The notes: generated by a model from the letters alone, not told the origin. 64,000 nt of DNA from Sphagnum magellanicum (GCA_021904315.1 CM038921.1:14854590-14918589); one strand, 5' to 3'; counted from the stretch's first letter, positions 37,701-49,943 are shown. Program-made: numbers and translations.

Positions 37701-38561
37701 GTTTTGTAATTTCCCACAGTACAAAACTGTAATTCATACCATACAAGCAGTAGGCCCTGCAGTACTAGCCTGCCCTGTGTGGGAGCATTTTGCAAAATGG
37801 ATTGCCTGCCTATGAGGTTATTACTATAACTTCAACATGCTTACTTGACACTAAAATCTTTTTGTTGGCCTTGCCTACCGAGGCAAGGATATTATGTTTA
37901 AATTCATTATAGAGTGTAATAGCTTAATGGATTTTGGCCCCTAGGTAATAGGTCTATTTTTATATGAGGATTTTTGAAAGATGATATTTTGACTTGTGTT
38001 GAAACTTGAAATTAGTTATGGAGTTAAAATATCTTGAAGGATTTTGGTTTCTTTTAAAGGATTTTTTGATTTGATTATATTTTTGCATGGTGAAATATTT
38101 GAGTTTCCATAATCTTCTTTTGCCTTAAGATACTTTTCAATGTGAATGGCAAGGCCACAGTCTGACACGCCCCTTGTTATTTCCAGCCCTAGCAAATTCA
38201 TGACCAGAATGCAGTCCAAGGTGCCAGACATGTATTTTCTTAATATTTCTGATACTAATGTGGAGAATGATCTAATCCACAACAGGAGTTGGCTGCTGGA
38301 GAAGAGGCCAATTTGGTGTTCTTGACAAGTAAAGAAGAAGGGTGCTCCTACAATGAAGCTGCAGAAATTGTGGCCAAAATGATGATCAATAAGTGCAAAG
38401 AGATGGAACTTGCAGCTGTAGAACTGAGGGAATATTGCAAAATCCAAGAATTAACAACTTCACAAAAGGCTGCCATTGAACACTATATCTCATGTTGCAA
38501 GCATGGGGTCAGCGGAGCACATACATTTTATTCCCGTTCTTCTCCATACAAGAATAGTTGA
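34726..38561 (+). CDS. microbial-terpene-synthase-like protein (MTPSL), gene 1, six exons, with one frame conflict
   Basis: Class I terpene synthase of the microbial-like type, expected to ionise a prenyl diphosphate with Mg2+ to make a mono- or sesquiterpene. Exons: 34726-34947, 35314-35354, 35523-36049, about 36630 (or 36660)-36906, 37251-37379, 38286-38561. All have GT-AG borders and match gene 2 exon by exon. The first metal motif DDES is near residues 193-194. YTQERRSNG lies before exon 5. The NSE motif NDIWSFPKE spans exons 5 and 6. Exon 1 is Ser/Arg-rich (RVRASSSIAKSSA), resembling a plastid transit peptide. The summed coding length is one base short of a multiple of three: exon 3 ends in phase 1, but neither candidate exon 4 acceptor restores the frame that reads DVLELLAGYG. 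The C-terminal Arg-Tyr position reads Pro-Tyr. It could be a recent pseudogene or a sequence error. Confidence 0.82.
36092..36165. repeat. 74-bp foldback with perfect 16-bp arms in intron 3 of gene 1
   Basis: GCCCATTATGTTGGGT at 36092-36107 is the exact reverse complement of 36150-36165, with a 42-nt GC-rich loop that itself has short complementary stretches. It lies inside an intron. It may be a miniature transposon or a stable RNA hairpin. Confidence 0.65.
37520..37760. repeat. GC-richer insertion in intron 5 of gene 1 with short inverted repeats
   Basis: TAATGCCCTG near 37581 and CAGGGCATTA near 37657 are inverted copies. The segment contrasts in composition with the surrounding intron and adjoins the dispersed repeat that follows. 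Confidence 0.35.
37890..38165. repeat. dispersed repeat in intron 5 of gene 1, inverted copy of 5275-5790
   Basis: The reverse complement matches 5275-5475 and 5730-5790 over most of its length, for example GTATCTTAAGGCAAAAGAAG and ATATTTCACCATG. It contributes to the unusually long last intron of the gene. Confidence 0.65.
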
Positions 38562-39001
38562 TGACACAAATACATGTGCCTACATATAGCAAGTATTATA
38601 GTACCTTTATTTTCTCAAAAATTTTACAATTAAGGGAAAAGTTGTGAAAGTAGTGTGAAATCCATTCCTCGAGGGATATAAACAGAGTCTTTTTAGATTA
38701 ATTACCTCACATAGATTACAGATGCAGAGTTGAAAATGCAAGTCAAACTATTCTATTCTTCCAAGTTATTTTGTGTTAAGCCAGATGTTTGTCACTAGCT
38801 TGAGCCTTGAACTGGATGGATCTATTTGCCTGTTCCAAATAAATTTTGAAATTACTCACTTGCAAATGGTATTGCCAGGATGTCCACGTTTGAAGTCAAC
38901 TTTCCATGATTAGTTATTCCTTGCTATTTTATGACCTTTGATAATCAATTAACTGTAAAAACAATAGTCAATATATAAATTGAACATATGAACAATTCTG
39001 C

Positions 39002-39228
39002 TGTAGCACAAAACCAGTGAAGAACAAGGAGCATAACGTCCCTTAAGTATACAAGAGAATAGCTAAATAAAGAGCAGTAACGGTAGTAAACTAAACTGTG
39101 CTTACGTGACCATGCTTCCGTAATGATGCTTAACTAACACTAAGAAACGATGATCTGATCTTATCTACTGATCAATTTAGAAGGTTGTAGAATTAAGTAG
39201 AAGCTTGAGTGGAGTTTGAAAGCTAACA
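39002..39228 (-). repeat. copia 3' LTR (227 bp)
   Basis: It matches 42768-42978 through GTGAAGAACAAGGAGCATAA, TTAACTAACACTAAGAAA and AGCTAACA. Immediately inside it, on the minus strand, lies the purine run AAGAGGGGG, the expected polypurine tract, followed by TGTTAGC, the LTR start. Confidence 0.88.
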
Positions 39229-39429
39229 CCCCCTCTTACACTCCATTTTCTACTTAATTGGCAAATCTCCTACTCCTACAAGTACTTCAGCATCTTCTAA
39301 GCTATAGACTCCAATGGCTTTTCTAAATTTGCAGAATTTTATTTTTCCTAAAGGTTTCGTGAGTACATCTGCCAACTGGTCTTTTGAGGCAACATGACAG
39401 AGTTCAATTTCACCTTGAAGTAATCGTTC

Positions 39430-40830
39430 ACAAATGTAGTGATAGTGAACTTATATGCTTTGTCCGCACATGGTACACATGACTTCTTGCAATCTTCGTA
39501 TAACTATGATTGTCATAGTGAATCAATACAGACTTGTCTTTTGACTGGCCCATGCTACAAAGCAACAACTTAAACCATGCAACTTCTTTCGCTCCTTCAA
39601 TAAGAGACCGATACTTTGCTTCTGTTGAAGAGAGTGCAACAATTGGTTGTTTGCGTGAACCCCAAGTGATCGGTTCACTCCCCAATTGGAAAATGTATCC
39701 TAAGGTCGACTTGTGATTTTTAGCGTTGCCTGCCAAGTCTGCATCAGGGTACTCTTTGAATTTGCTAGATTTTCCTTCTCGATAATAGATTCCAAACTCA
39801 GATGTGCTTTTCAAATAAATTGAAAACGTGTTTGGCAGCATCCAAATGCACTTGTCTAGGGTCATTCATGAAACAATTGATTACACTAAGAACATAGACC
39901 ACATCTGGTCTAGTATTGGTTAGGTAGATCAATTTACGAACAATTCTCCGAAACGTCAGCAAATCAACAAGCTTGTAATCTTCGTCCTTCCCCATTTTGA
40001 ACCCCTCTAGTAAAATCCTCATTGCAACATTACAATGAATCAACCCAAACTCTTGTAAAATCTCCAGAGTATAAGTGTGCTGACACATGAAGATTCCATT
40101 TCTGAGTGAAATGAATTCAACATTTAGATACAATTGGAGTTTTCCAAGATCTGACACTTCAAAAGCGTGTTCCAATTGTTGTATCAACCATTTGATTCTA
40201 GAATCATGGTTGCTGATGACCAAAAGGTCATCAACATAGAGTACAAAAATCAAGGTCTTTCCCTCTTCCTCAAGGAAATATGTGTTTTGGTCTTCTTCAT
40301 TCCGTTTTAAACCAACCTATTTTTGTAGGTAATTATTGATTTTACCATACCATGTTCTAGGAACTTGGCGAAGGCTGTACAATGCTTTCATTAACTTGCA
40401 CACTTGAAATTCTTTTCCTGGAATGATGTATCCTTCAGGCTGTATATGTCAGTAAGAGGCACATTCAAAAATGCAATTTTCACATCAAGGTGAAACATTT
40501 TCCATCCTTGATGTGCCGCAAGTGCCATAACACAACAGATTGTGCCCCACTTGACCATTGAAGCAAAAGTTTCATGGAAATCCAGCCCTGCTTTTTGCTC
40601 AAACCCGCAAGCAACTAGACGAGCTTTATACCTATAGTTTGATCTATCAGTGATAGGTTTCAACTTGTAGACCCATTTGGCAAAACTTGTTTTCTTGTCT
40701 AGAGGTAAGTGTACAAGCTGCCATGTCTAGTCATGGTAAATAGAATCAAATTTTTCACACATTACTTGACACCATTTAAGGTCAGTGACAACTTCAGCAA
40801 AACTAGATGGTGCTAAAACACTCTTAAAGT
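39430..40830 (-). pseudogene. copia reverse transcriptase and RNase H relic
   Basis: On the minus strand: WQLVHLPLDKK, KWVYKLKP, YKARLVACGFEQKAG, GWKMFHLDVKIAFLN (40720-40440); KALYSLRQVPRTWYGKINNY (about 40390-40330); YVDDLL (about 40240); SDLGKLQLYL, LIYLTNTRPDVVY; then RNase H with YPDADLAGN, GSEPITWGSRKQP, VALSSTEAKYRSL (39760-39590) and RTKHIS. These are the standard copia RT/RNase H blocks. Stops and a frameshift separate the three open stretches. Confidence 0.9.
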
Positions 40831-41479
40831 TTTGAAATTTTGAATTTTCAAATGTACATACTTTGAATTTTTAAATTTTTAGAATTTCACATTTTTGAAA
40901 TTGTGAATGTTTTTTTAATGTGTTTAATAAGTTATTATCATTTCAATTTTTTTATCATCAACTTATTTCTATTATATGAGTCCTTTGAAAGTCCTTTGTT
41001 AAAATGTCATTCTTTAATGACAAAAATTTTCACTTTCAAAAGTCTTTAATTAAACCAAAATTTAAAATTGGATCAAATGGATTTTTAATTTGAGTTTTTT
41101 GACATTCATGTGTGTTAAAATGGAATATTAATGTGTCATGATTACCATAGTTTCAAATGGCAAAAACTAAATACATTATTAGTTTTTTATGACAAAATTT
41201 GACAATTGACACCCTATGTGGCTCCTTTGACTATGACCCTAGGAGCTTTCTCCAAGTATCGCACTAAATCTCCTATTCCTATAACATGTTTAGAAGCACC
41301 CAAACCTATGTATTAGTTCATGTCACTTTTGTTTATGTCAATTGAAACTATTGCAGCTTCAAATAGTTCTATAATGGGAGTCTCTTGTTCTTCGTTTTCT
41401 CCATGTTTTCCATAATAACTTTCCTCTTACACAATGTTGGTTGATTGACGAAGCTTACTAGCCTCAAGTCTAATACGTT

Positions 41480-41955
41480 TATCTATTTCAAGTTTCTAAA
41501 TGTTAGCTTTTTTTTCATCATAGTTTCATAACCAATGGCCAATGTGACCATAATAGTTACATGTTTTTTTGCAACACTCATCATTGTTGGACTTGAAATG
41601 ATGCCAAGTACACACAAAAAGGGTTTCTTTGTCATGCTTGTTGTTGAATTGTAGTCCTTGATGATGTTCTTCATGAACTAGTCGTCCTACCAATTCTTCA
41701 AATGTTGGAGAGACTCATCTAGAAAACAAAAACAAAATGAATGGGTCATAATTATTATTAGGAAGAACATTGAGTACAATTTGGATGAGATTATCATTGT
41801 CAATAGTGACTCTAATTTCACCTAGATTAGACAATAAGGACTTGACCTCTTTGAAATAACCTTTTAGATCAATTTCTTCTCCCATTTTAAGTTGGTTTAG
41901 CTTGTTGGAAAAAAAGAGTTTCCTGGTGACATCTTTCCTAGAAGTTCCCAAACTT
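41480..41955 (-). pseudogene. copia gag relic with zinc knuckle trace
   Basis: The minus strand reads LNQLKMGEEIDLKGYFKEVK, SLLSNLGEIRVTIDNDNLIQ and VLNVLP, the UBN2-type gag of copia elements. It is followed by CCKKTCNYYGHIGHW, a CCHC-type zinc knuckle. The frame is broken. Confidence 0.7.
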
Positions 41956-42767
41956 CCTAAGAATCTTTTTTTTCAATAGAAAAATTTCATAAAAATTTGT
42001 TTTTCACAAAAGAAATAATCATTCACATAGCCTTTTCTCACTTGTATGCTAGATGAGCAAGCTCAGGTATGATTATGTGTTTAGGATGTACAAATGATGT
42101 CTCAATTATAACTACTAGTGTGGTAGTTTTGATTGTTGACCACACAAGAGTTGTGACTATTGGTTGTGCAATTGATGAACTAGAACCGTCAATACTGATT
42201 CCACTCATTAATACTATGCCAAAAACAATTACTAGAGCCCAAATGTTTTAGATGATTTTATGGGGATAATAAATTTTGATTCATACATTATTTCTTAATT
42301 CTTGTTTGCATGGACTTCAAAAGCTAAATTTTTACAATCATGTTTTTTTAAGCTACTTGCAAGTACTTGAATTGGACCTAAACTTTGCGACAATTTGAAA
42401 AATAGAGTTCAAACATTTTTGCAAGTATTTGGTTTTTTTTTCAAGCACTTCAATATTGATGTGGTGAACATTTTAATATTATTTTTTTGGTTAATGGATT
42501 ATTTTTTCATAATTAAAATCATCCCCAACCCCCAAAAAATGACATAACTTTTAAGGATACTTTTGGGATACTTTTTCAAGTCCAAATGATATGACACATT
42601 GTTTTGAAAAGCTAAAGGGATGCTACAGATACCCATGAAAAAAACTAAAAGTTTCGTTTGTTTTGAAATGCTAGAAGAAGGTTAGAAGTTTGAAAAACTA
42701 TTTTTTTTGTGTTTTTAAGTAGAAAACAAGGTAACAAATATGTACAAAATATTTTGCTTCCACCCTA

Positions 42768-42978
42768 TGGTATAACACTAGTGAAGAACAAGGAGCATAA
42801 ACCTCCTTTAAGTATATAAAAAAAAAGATAAATAAAGATCAGTAACAGTGATGAAGTAAACAGTGCTTATGTATGATGTTTAATTAACACTAAGAAATGA
42901 TGACCTAATCTTATCTACTGATTGATTCAGAAGGTTGTAAAATAATCTAAAAGATTAAGTGGAATTTGATAGCTAACA
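42768..42978 (-). repeat. copia 5' LTR (211 bp)
   Basis: Diverged partner of 39002-39228, with the same TGG/TGT...ACA ends and shared internal blocks. A 12-16 bp deletion relative to the other LTR lies in the middle. Confidence 0.85.
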
Positions 42979-42984
42979 TTCATA

Positions 42985-45060
42985 ATTAATTTGCACATGG
43001 ACGCATTTTCCTTCAAAACAACTTCCTTTGATATATCATTGTAAGGTAATGAGCACACTTGACATTGGACAATGGCCAGGGTGAACTAGCACCCACATTA
43101 GTATTCTCAATGCCATATTAAGCCCAAAAAATGTTAAATTAATATTTAAAAGTCCTGATTTAATCTGAACCTGGGATATTTCTAATATTTAAAAGTAATC
43201 TAATTGGATTCTGCAGACTTTACCATGGTGCCAATGTGAGTGCTGGTTCACCCACTATGTATTGCATGTGTACTTATGTCGAACAAGTCATTTATATTAA
43301 CATACCACATGCAGCGACCTAATAAATACATGCTTTACTAAACTTGCTTATTTTTTGGATATTGTGACATGTGACATGTGGGCAAGGGCATAAGGCACTA
43401 CAACTATTTCAACTAATGGAATAAGAGGGTGAAAGCACACTATGGAAAGGTTGCTTTAGGCAAGAAAATGTATTTTTTTGGGGGTATATTTGTGTATATT
43501 TTGGGGACATTTTTTCTCTAATCTCATTTAGCATTTTGATAAACATATAAAATGAATTTTGATATAAACTTTAAAGGCCTCCAACATAATTTTTGTCATT
43601 TTTCAAATGAAAGTAGTTTTTCAACAAATTTTCTTTTTCCAACACACTTATGCTTGTATGAATGAAAAACTTGTCTAGATGTCTTTTGTCAAATCATATG
43701 AGTCAAACTTTCTAATTGTAATTGAAATGGTATAATCAATTCATATTTAATATATGATTAAGTATTTCATCAAGTTTTGTAATTACTTAATCATTTTTAG
43801 AGCATATTTGCACTTTGTAGTATATCATGACAACATCTAAATTCTCACAAATGTATTCTTTAATCATTTAATATTAATCAAAAAATGTAATTTCCTTTTA
43901 CAATTCCATTATTTGGCTATGAACTACATTATTTTGAGTATAATTTATGAAAAAATCTTTTAATATTGGCTTGGTGAAAGTTGAAAGTTACACAATTTTG
44001 AAAAACACAATTTGTGATTACATTTTTTAGCCACCATGGTATGCTTTCACCCAAGAGGTTGTGCAAGAAAACTCTTTTACTTGTGAGGTTGTTCAATGCA
44101 TGCAAGCATAGCTACACTTGAAGAGGGCAGGTGTGCTCATGAACATATCATTGAAAGTGCATGAAAATCATAAGTATATTTAGTTGGTAGGTTGGTTGAC
44201 AAATAAGCAAAATAAGGGACCATGGAGGATGCTTGGAAAATGTTCAACATAATGGGTGTCTTAATGGTGAGGTGTTCCAATCATGGTTTTTTTTCAAGAG
44301 ACCTTTCAAATTCTAGGTTTGTCATCCAAGTCATTGAGTCAATTTTGGTGTCCAAATTATGACTGGTACATTGATTACATTTTTCCTAGCTATACTAGCT
44401 AAAATTTATTTATTTATAATAGGAGTTCATATCATATATGATTTGTGACAAAATTTTGGACACAAGCAAAAAAAATTGTTATGAATTTCAAAGAACAATT
44501 CATTATAATTTGAGTTTTGTTTTCACTTACAAGATAATAAAGATTTGATGTTTTCATTTATGTTTTTTCTATAATACTTATGAAATTTGAACTATTTTGT
44601 GGGAATTGGAGAAAGTACAAACTAAACATGAAGAGGATGGATATTAAATTACATATCATTGTTCTTGATTGTAAACATAATCTGCATTTTATTAGTAATG
44701 GAATCTCAGATTTTGAAACATTGATGTTGTAGGATAACGATACCTAATCTCTAAATTAAAACTAAGAAAAGGTAGAATAATCCCTTTCCACATATAACAT
44801 CAAAATAAATGACAACTTGAAGATAATGTTCAAATGCATAACATGGAATTCCATCTCTAATCTATGTTAGACCCTAGGAAGATGTTGATAATAAATCTTC
44901 AAAATGGAATTCACACAACTTTCAACGCTTTCTTATTTTGTAAAATTCTTAAATAAAAAAAATACTAGATATATCATATTGCTTATCAATATAAAGGAAA
45001 TCCTTTGCTATCTTTGCACACCACTTGGAAAGCAAAGCTTTGGATACATAAGTAATCATC
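42985..45060. other. AT-rich intergenic between the copia element and terpene synthase gene 2
   Basis: No gene seen. The 3' untranslated region of gene 2 should lie at its right end (below 45069), but no decisive polyadenylation signal stands out. Confidence 0.4.
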
Positions 45061-45068
45061 ATTTATGC

Positions 45069-48000
45069 CTACACCATAATTTCGAAACGAGAACTTTGGG
45101 CAGAGAATGTATGTGATCCACGAAGCCAATTTTTGCAAGATGAAATATAATTTTCAATGGCAACCTTTTGCGTAGTTGTTACTTGATGGTTTTTGCAATA
45201 CTCCCGTAGTTCTTCAGCAGCAAGTTCCAAATCTTTGCATTTATCCATGACCATTTGATTTACAATTTCTCCAGCTTTGTTGTAGGAACACCCTTCTTCT
45301 CTACTCAGCAAGAACACCAAGTTGGCCGATTCTCCACCCAAGAACTCCTATTGTGGATTTTTTTCATTCTTCACATTAGTACTTGGAAATATGAAGAAAA
45401 TATATCTCAAGACTTAAACCTTGGACTCCATTTCTAATCATCAAAATGATACTACTATAATTATGTGAAAAAAGGATTAACCAATTAACACCAACCAACC
45501 TACCATGATGCATGAATAAAAAAACATTTCAAAGTTCTATTCATGTCCCATAACTAACCTTGATTATGGTTAGCCATGTACCAACCACTACCTACCTAGT
45601 AGTCACTAAGTAGTTCAACTAATTAACCACTTACACATGAGTCACCACTTACATCAGTTCCCTACCTACTTGCCATGATACAAGTTATGGTGCACTTACA
45701 TAAGTAGTTACCAAGGTGGAACCTTGGTAGCTTAACCATAAGAGGTTTCAAATGACTCATTCATAGATGCTGGCCAAATCACATAATCCAAAAGGATTGG
45801 GTCCAACTTCATTCAAAGTGTTAAAATCTTTGGTGAATGATTAATATGCCACAATTTTGTTCACTTTTTAAACCATAATAGATTAGGTAACTATCATCCT
45901 CTCTAACCTACCACATGTCACATGGATAACAATCCATAAGATCTTTTAGGGCACAAAATTATGTTCCATATTATCATTTAGGGACATAGAAAACTATGTT
46001 GAATACTTGACAATTACAAAAAGCCTACACATATAATTAAACATGTCCTAATTTTTTTCTCTCACATGAACATAATATTAAATTAGTGAAAATAATTATT
46101 AGTTTATTACCTTTGGAAATGACCAAACATCGTTGTTCCAACATGTGGCATCTATCGTGACGTCACGGAGGTGTCGACAAGGCTCACTATAATATATAGC
46201 GTCTGGTAGAAATACATCTTGGAGAAGCTCAATAAGAATCTGCCATGAATTGAACCAAATCATTTTCAATTAAAAAAAGTCTTCCATGAAATTGAAAGCT
46301 AGAATGAATAATTAAACTAATTAACATGGAAATTATAATTGATCCATAATCAACTTAAACATAATATATTATGATGTAGGCCTTGGATTTGTTGTAATGT
46401 AAGGACCTAAACAAGACTGTTTGCCTTATTTTATGAGTAGGAACCCATCGTAAAATGGGAGGCAAACATTGGATTAAAGTTCCCAAAATAATCATGTTCA
46501 GGGTCCTTAAAAGGTATTAAAAAATATTTAAAAACAAAACAATTAGTTATTAAAATGGACAATTGTGATTCTATTTGGAAAAAAACACCTTATGTATAAA
46601 CTTCTTCAAAACAAATAACCTCACACATAAGGTACCATAATATGTTGAAATAAAAGAATTATTAAAGATATAGCACCCTTCACATGCACTTACACAAAGC
46701 AGATTCTACCAATTCATACATAGTTATAGATTTACAAGAAGGCATTCTAAAAATATTTTAGATATTTGGTTTTACGCACAATAGATGGTTCTGTGAATCC
46801 ACTTTTTCTCCTTTCTAAGATGTAAACAGAAGTTGATGGAAAGACAATGCCATGGAATAGATGCCATGATTCTGAGAAGTTCGCAAACAAATCTCGCTGT
46901 AATATTCTTCCAAGTTGAAGGCACCATTCCTCTGGCATCAACGTTATTGTTCTTATCCACCAATCTCGAAAAGCTAAAGCCGTTGGACATAGCTTCTTGC
47001 CATCAATGTCATAATCTGCTAACAATTCCCACAAGATATCTATCAATTCAAACCATGGAAAAATGTATGCTTTAGTAAGATCTTTTTCTACCTAATTATG
47101 AATCATCTTATACATGATGGTCAACTAGCTTGCTGCAAAAATTGGGTACTAAATAATGCATTTTTCAATGTAAAGGATTTCATCATGGACAATGTGATGG
47201 CTTAAAAAACATGATGTTTAATGTTTTCACCATTGATCATGTTTATGACATATGGTTGTTATTATTTTACTTATTTTTATTTTTTTTCATAGTAATGTTC
47301 TTTTGGATCTCATATATAAGTTCTTAAGTTGTGATTCCCCTACCCACCCATCCCTAAAAAAAACTTTTATCATTTTATGATTTTTAAGGTTCAAATAAAA
47401 ATGCAATTTCCAGTTTTGGCAACCTTGCAAATTTGGCTAGCTCATGCATACCTGTTTCAAGCACATGCTTCTCAACAGCCAATGCAACAACTTTTTCAAA
47501 GAATCCCTTCGTATATTCATCACCAAGCACATAGCCCATGACACATTTTTCCAAATTATCTTGGAGATTCTTGTTGTGAGGGAAGGTTGACATTATTATA
47601 ACTTGAATCTCCAAATGCCATCGAACCACATTCTCCAAGGAATGTCTACGCAAATAGACTTCGTCATCACCAGCATACATCCACATCACAAACTCGATTG
47701 CAAGATCAAGACGAGAAACTGGGGCATCCGCATAAGCCAATCCAGTTAAAAAAGGAAGATCATTACAAATCACCTGGAAATCTTTAGGACTCGTACTAGA
47801 TTTTAAGTAATGGGTGGCCCATTTCAAGGCTAGTCTCTTAGCTTGTTCCAAGCCAGGATTGAACTTGTGGGGGAAAGGGTGAATGAAATCAGGAACAATG
47901 AAGTCCAAAGCAGCATGTTGTCGTTGCTGCACCTCTATTTCATCAGATGTTGGTGTGGGTCCCACCTCCTGTAAGCTACAAAATAAAAGACATTGAATTA

Positions 48001-48835
48001 TGGATTAATGTTTACTAGGACCTGAACATTATTCACAAGCATAACTTGATAACTTTACAATTTATAAATGCAAAATAATTTTGATTTATTTTTTGTTCTA
48101 TAATAATTTGCAAAAAGGAAATCAATTACAACTAAAGAATGACACTTTTACTTGATAAATATTTTATAGAATTCAACATAGTTGAATTTAATAACCAACT
48201 TCAAAATACCATACTATTACCTAGAATAGCTTGGAGCAACCATATGTTTATCATCAATTGCCTGCAAGATCATTAAAAAATGTTGAGATTAGTTGGGTTA
48301 ATGATATATAATGAATTCATGAAACAAGTTGAAATGGATTCAAAAAGTATTAATCCAATGTTAGTGTCATTTAATTCATGGATTGTGCATAGTAATCTTT
48401 TCAATCATTTGGTTGAAAACTAACCAAGAAAGTGATTAAATTAATAAGGGAGTTATGACTTAACAAAGCAATTGACACAATCACTTAATGAACATTGTAA
48501 TCTTTTTCATGATTTAGGGTGTGTAGCATGTCATCCAAAAATAAACATAAATTAATAATCTTAAACAAATGTTCTTTTTGTTGTGATGGTCCCAAGTTTG
48601 AAAAAATTTCATTCACCTGCAATTGATGAACATGAGGGAATCTTGTCGCTAAACCCACATAAGAAAAAGTTGCATTTGGATGAGGAGTTGATTTCATGCA
48701 ACTTAAGTTGTTCCTACATGCTTGCAATGAGGAATGCATTTTCAACCTTGAAGCTTGTAATAGGTTTTTTTTGTTCACAATTTTCAATGGGCAAATATTT
48801 GGCACAATCTTGGTGGATGTGTCATTGTGTTCCAT
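45069..48835 (-). CDS. microbial-terpene-synthase-like protein (MTPSL), gene 2, six exons, intact
   Basis: Class I terpene synthase of the microbial-like type known in non-seed plants. Exons on the minus strand: 48835-48617, 48261-48221, 47975-47452, 47069-46780, 46239-46111, 45347-45069 (219, 41, 524, 290, 129 and 279 nt). They sum to 1482 nt: 493 residues plus stop, with no internal stop and GT-AG borders throughout. Motifs: aspartate-rich DDEVY at residues 190-194; YILERRKSG before exon 5; NSE motif NDVWSFPKE with N394, S398, E402; C-terminal NWLRG...SSRF, resembling the conserved Arg-Tyr end with Phe for Tyr. About 100 residues precede the synthase fold. The ATG is chosen because a strong acceptor (T-rich tract then GTGTGCAG) lies just upstream, implying a 5'-UTR intron. 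Product unknown. Confidence 0.92.
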
Positions 48836-48870
48836 GGATGGAGCTGCACACCAAAAAAAAAAGAGGTTTA
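48830..48870 (-). promoter_or_regulatory. probable 5'-UTR intron acceptor before gene 2 start codon
   Basis: On the minus strand a run of T followed by GGTGTGCAG ends eight bases before the ATG. This is a canonical 3' splice site, so the upstream in-frame Met at 48901 is unlikely to be used and the transcript start lies further right. Confidence 0.5.
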
Positions 48871-48919
48871 CAAATGAATTAGAAACCGCTTTTGAAATCA
48901 AAAGAAAATCAAGCCTATG

Positions 48920-49940
48920 ATTAAGTGGTCAAGTGCCTATAGAAATGGGTTGAAATAATGACAAAAACTTGGCTCATTACCAATTGGAATGGCATTCTTG
49001 TGAGTACTTGACAATGCAATCCACATTGGAAAAGAACTTTGGCAAGTGATTGTGATTATAAGAGGCAATCTTGTTGCATGGGTACCACAATGTACATTAA
49101 GAAACACACATTTCATATGATCACTAAATCATGAATCTTTATAGATCAACCACATGACAACATAGCTCTTGTAAGGTGATCAATTAATTCATTTCCATCA
49201 CTAGCCAAGCTTGGTAGCACTAGTGAAACAATGTCATTATTGCACCTTGTAATGATGCCTTCGTCCAAGAAGAGCGAAATTGTAGGCAAGTTGAAGTTGG
49301 TGTCAAAAAATAACTCCTCCTAAGTATTCCCACACCCATTGGATGTATCTCCAAAAAAGATGTTTGGGGCTTTGGTTTCCCCAAGATTGGTGTGTAGTTG
49401 TAGAGGAGATGTGCCATTGCTCAATTACAACTCAAATTTCCTATCTTTGAAGAGCTCCTTGACAGGGAATGACTATTTAAGAAGAGATGAGAACTTGAGA
49501 GATAATGAGTGCTTGAGAGGTAATGAGCACTTGAGAGAAAATGAGAGCATATTTAACATAAAGTAGACACACCCGAAACCATGTATTGTACCCTATACTA
49601 AGGTCTATACTCTACATCACTTGCCTTAGATGGAAAAATGAGTATTTTATTATGACCTATTGATGTCAGCTATAGCAATTCCTTTGGCACATGTGCCATA
49701 GATTTCCAATAACATAATTTATCTATATATAAAATTGTTTGAAAGACTTAAGTTACTAAAAATACATCACAAAATAGGTTAAATTAACTTAATTTACCAA
49801 AAAAATTCAAGAAGTCCAAAATTTTCAATTCCACTTGCATCAATTTTTGAAGGTAGACGTGAAATCACAGCATTGACATGTGTTTCGTTAACTGTATTGT
49901 CCTTTCTCCATGTATTAATTATAAGTGCTTTACTTCTTCT
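48920..49940. repeat. intergenic upstream of gene 2 with a 21-bp tandem repeat
   Basis: CTTGAGAGATAATGAG-type units recur at about 49492, 49513 and 49534 in the 49478-49550 stretch. The rest has no recognisable feature. The promoter of gene 2 should lie here or slightly to the left. Confidence 0.5.
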
Positions 49941-49943
49941 TTT

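Larger units (their letters stand above)
39002..42978 (-). mobile_element. Ty1/copia retrotransposon with both LTRs, integrase missing
   Basis: Minus-strand element between the two terpene synthase genes. Order on the minus strand: 5' LTR (42978-42768), gag (41950-41480), a trace of protease (about 41300-41200), reverse transcriptase (40830-39900), RNase H (39800-39430), polypurine tract, 3' LTR (39228-39002). No integrase is recognisable between protease and RT; AT-rich filler occupies 40870-41200, pointing to an internal deletion. LTRs differ at many positions, and all ORFs are broken. No clear target duplication was found. Confidence 0.88.

Noticed and set aside
48836..48901. Upstream in-frame Met for terpene synthase gene 2 (MISKAVSN...)
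   Set aside because: A strong polypyrimidine-CAG acceptor lies between it and the chosen ATG, and gene 1 has no equivalent extension.
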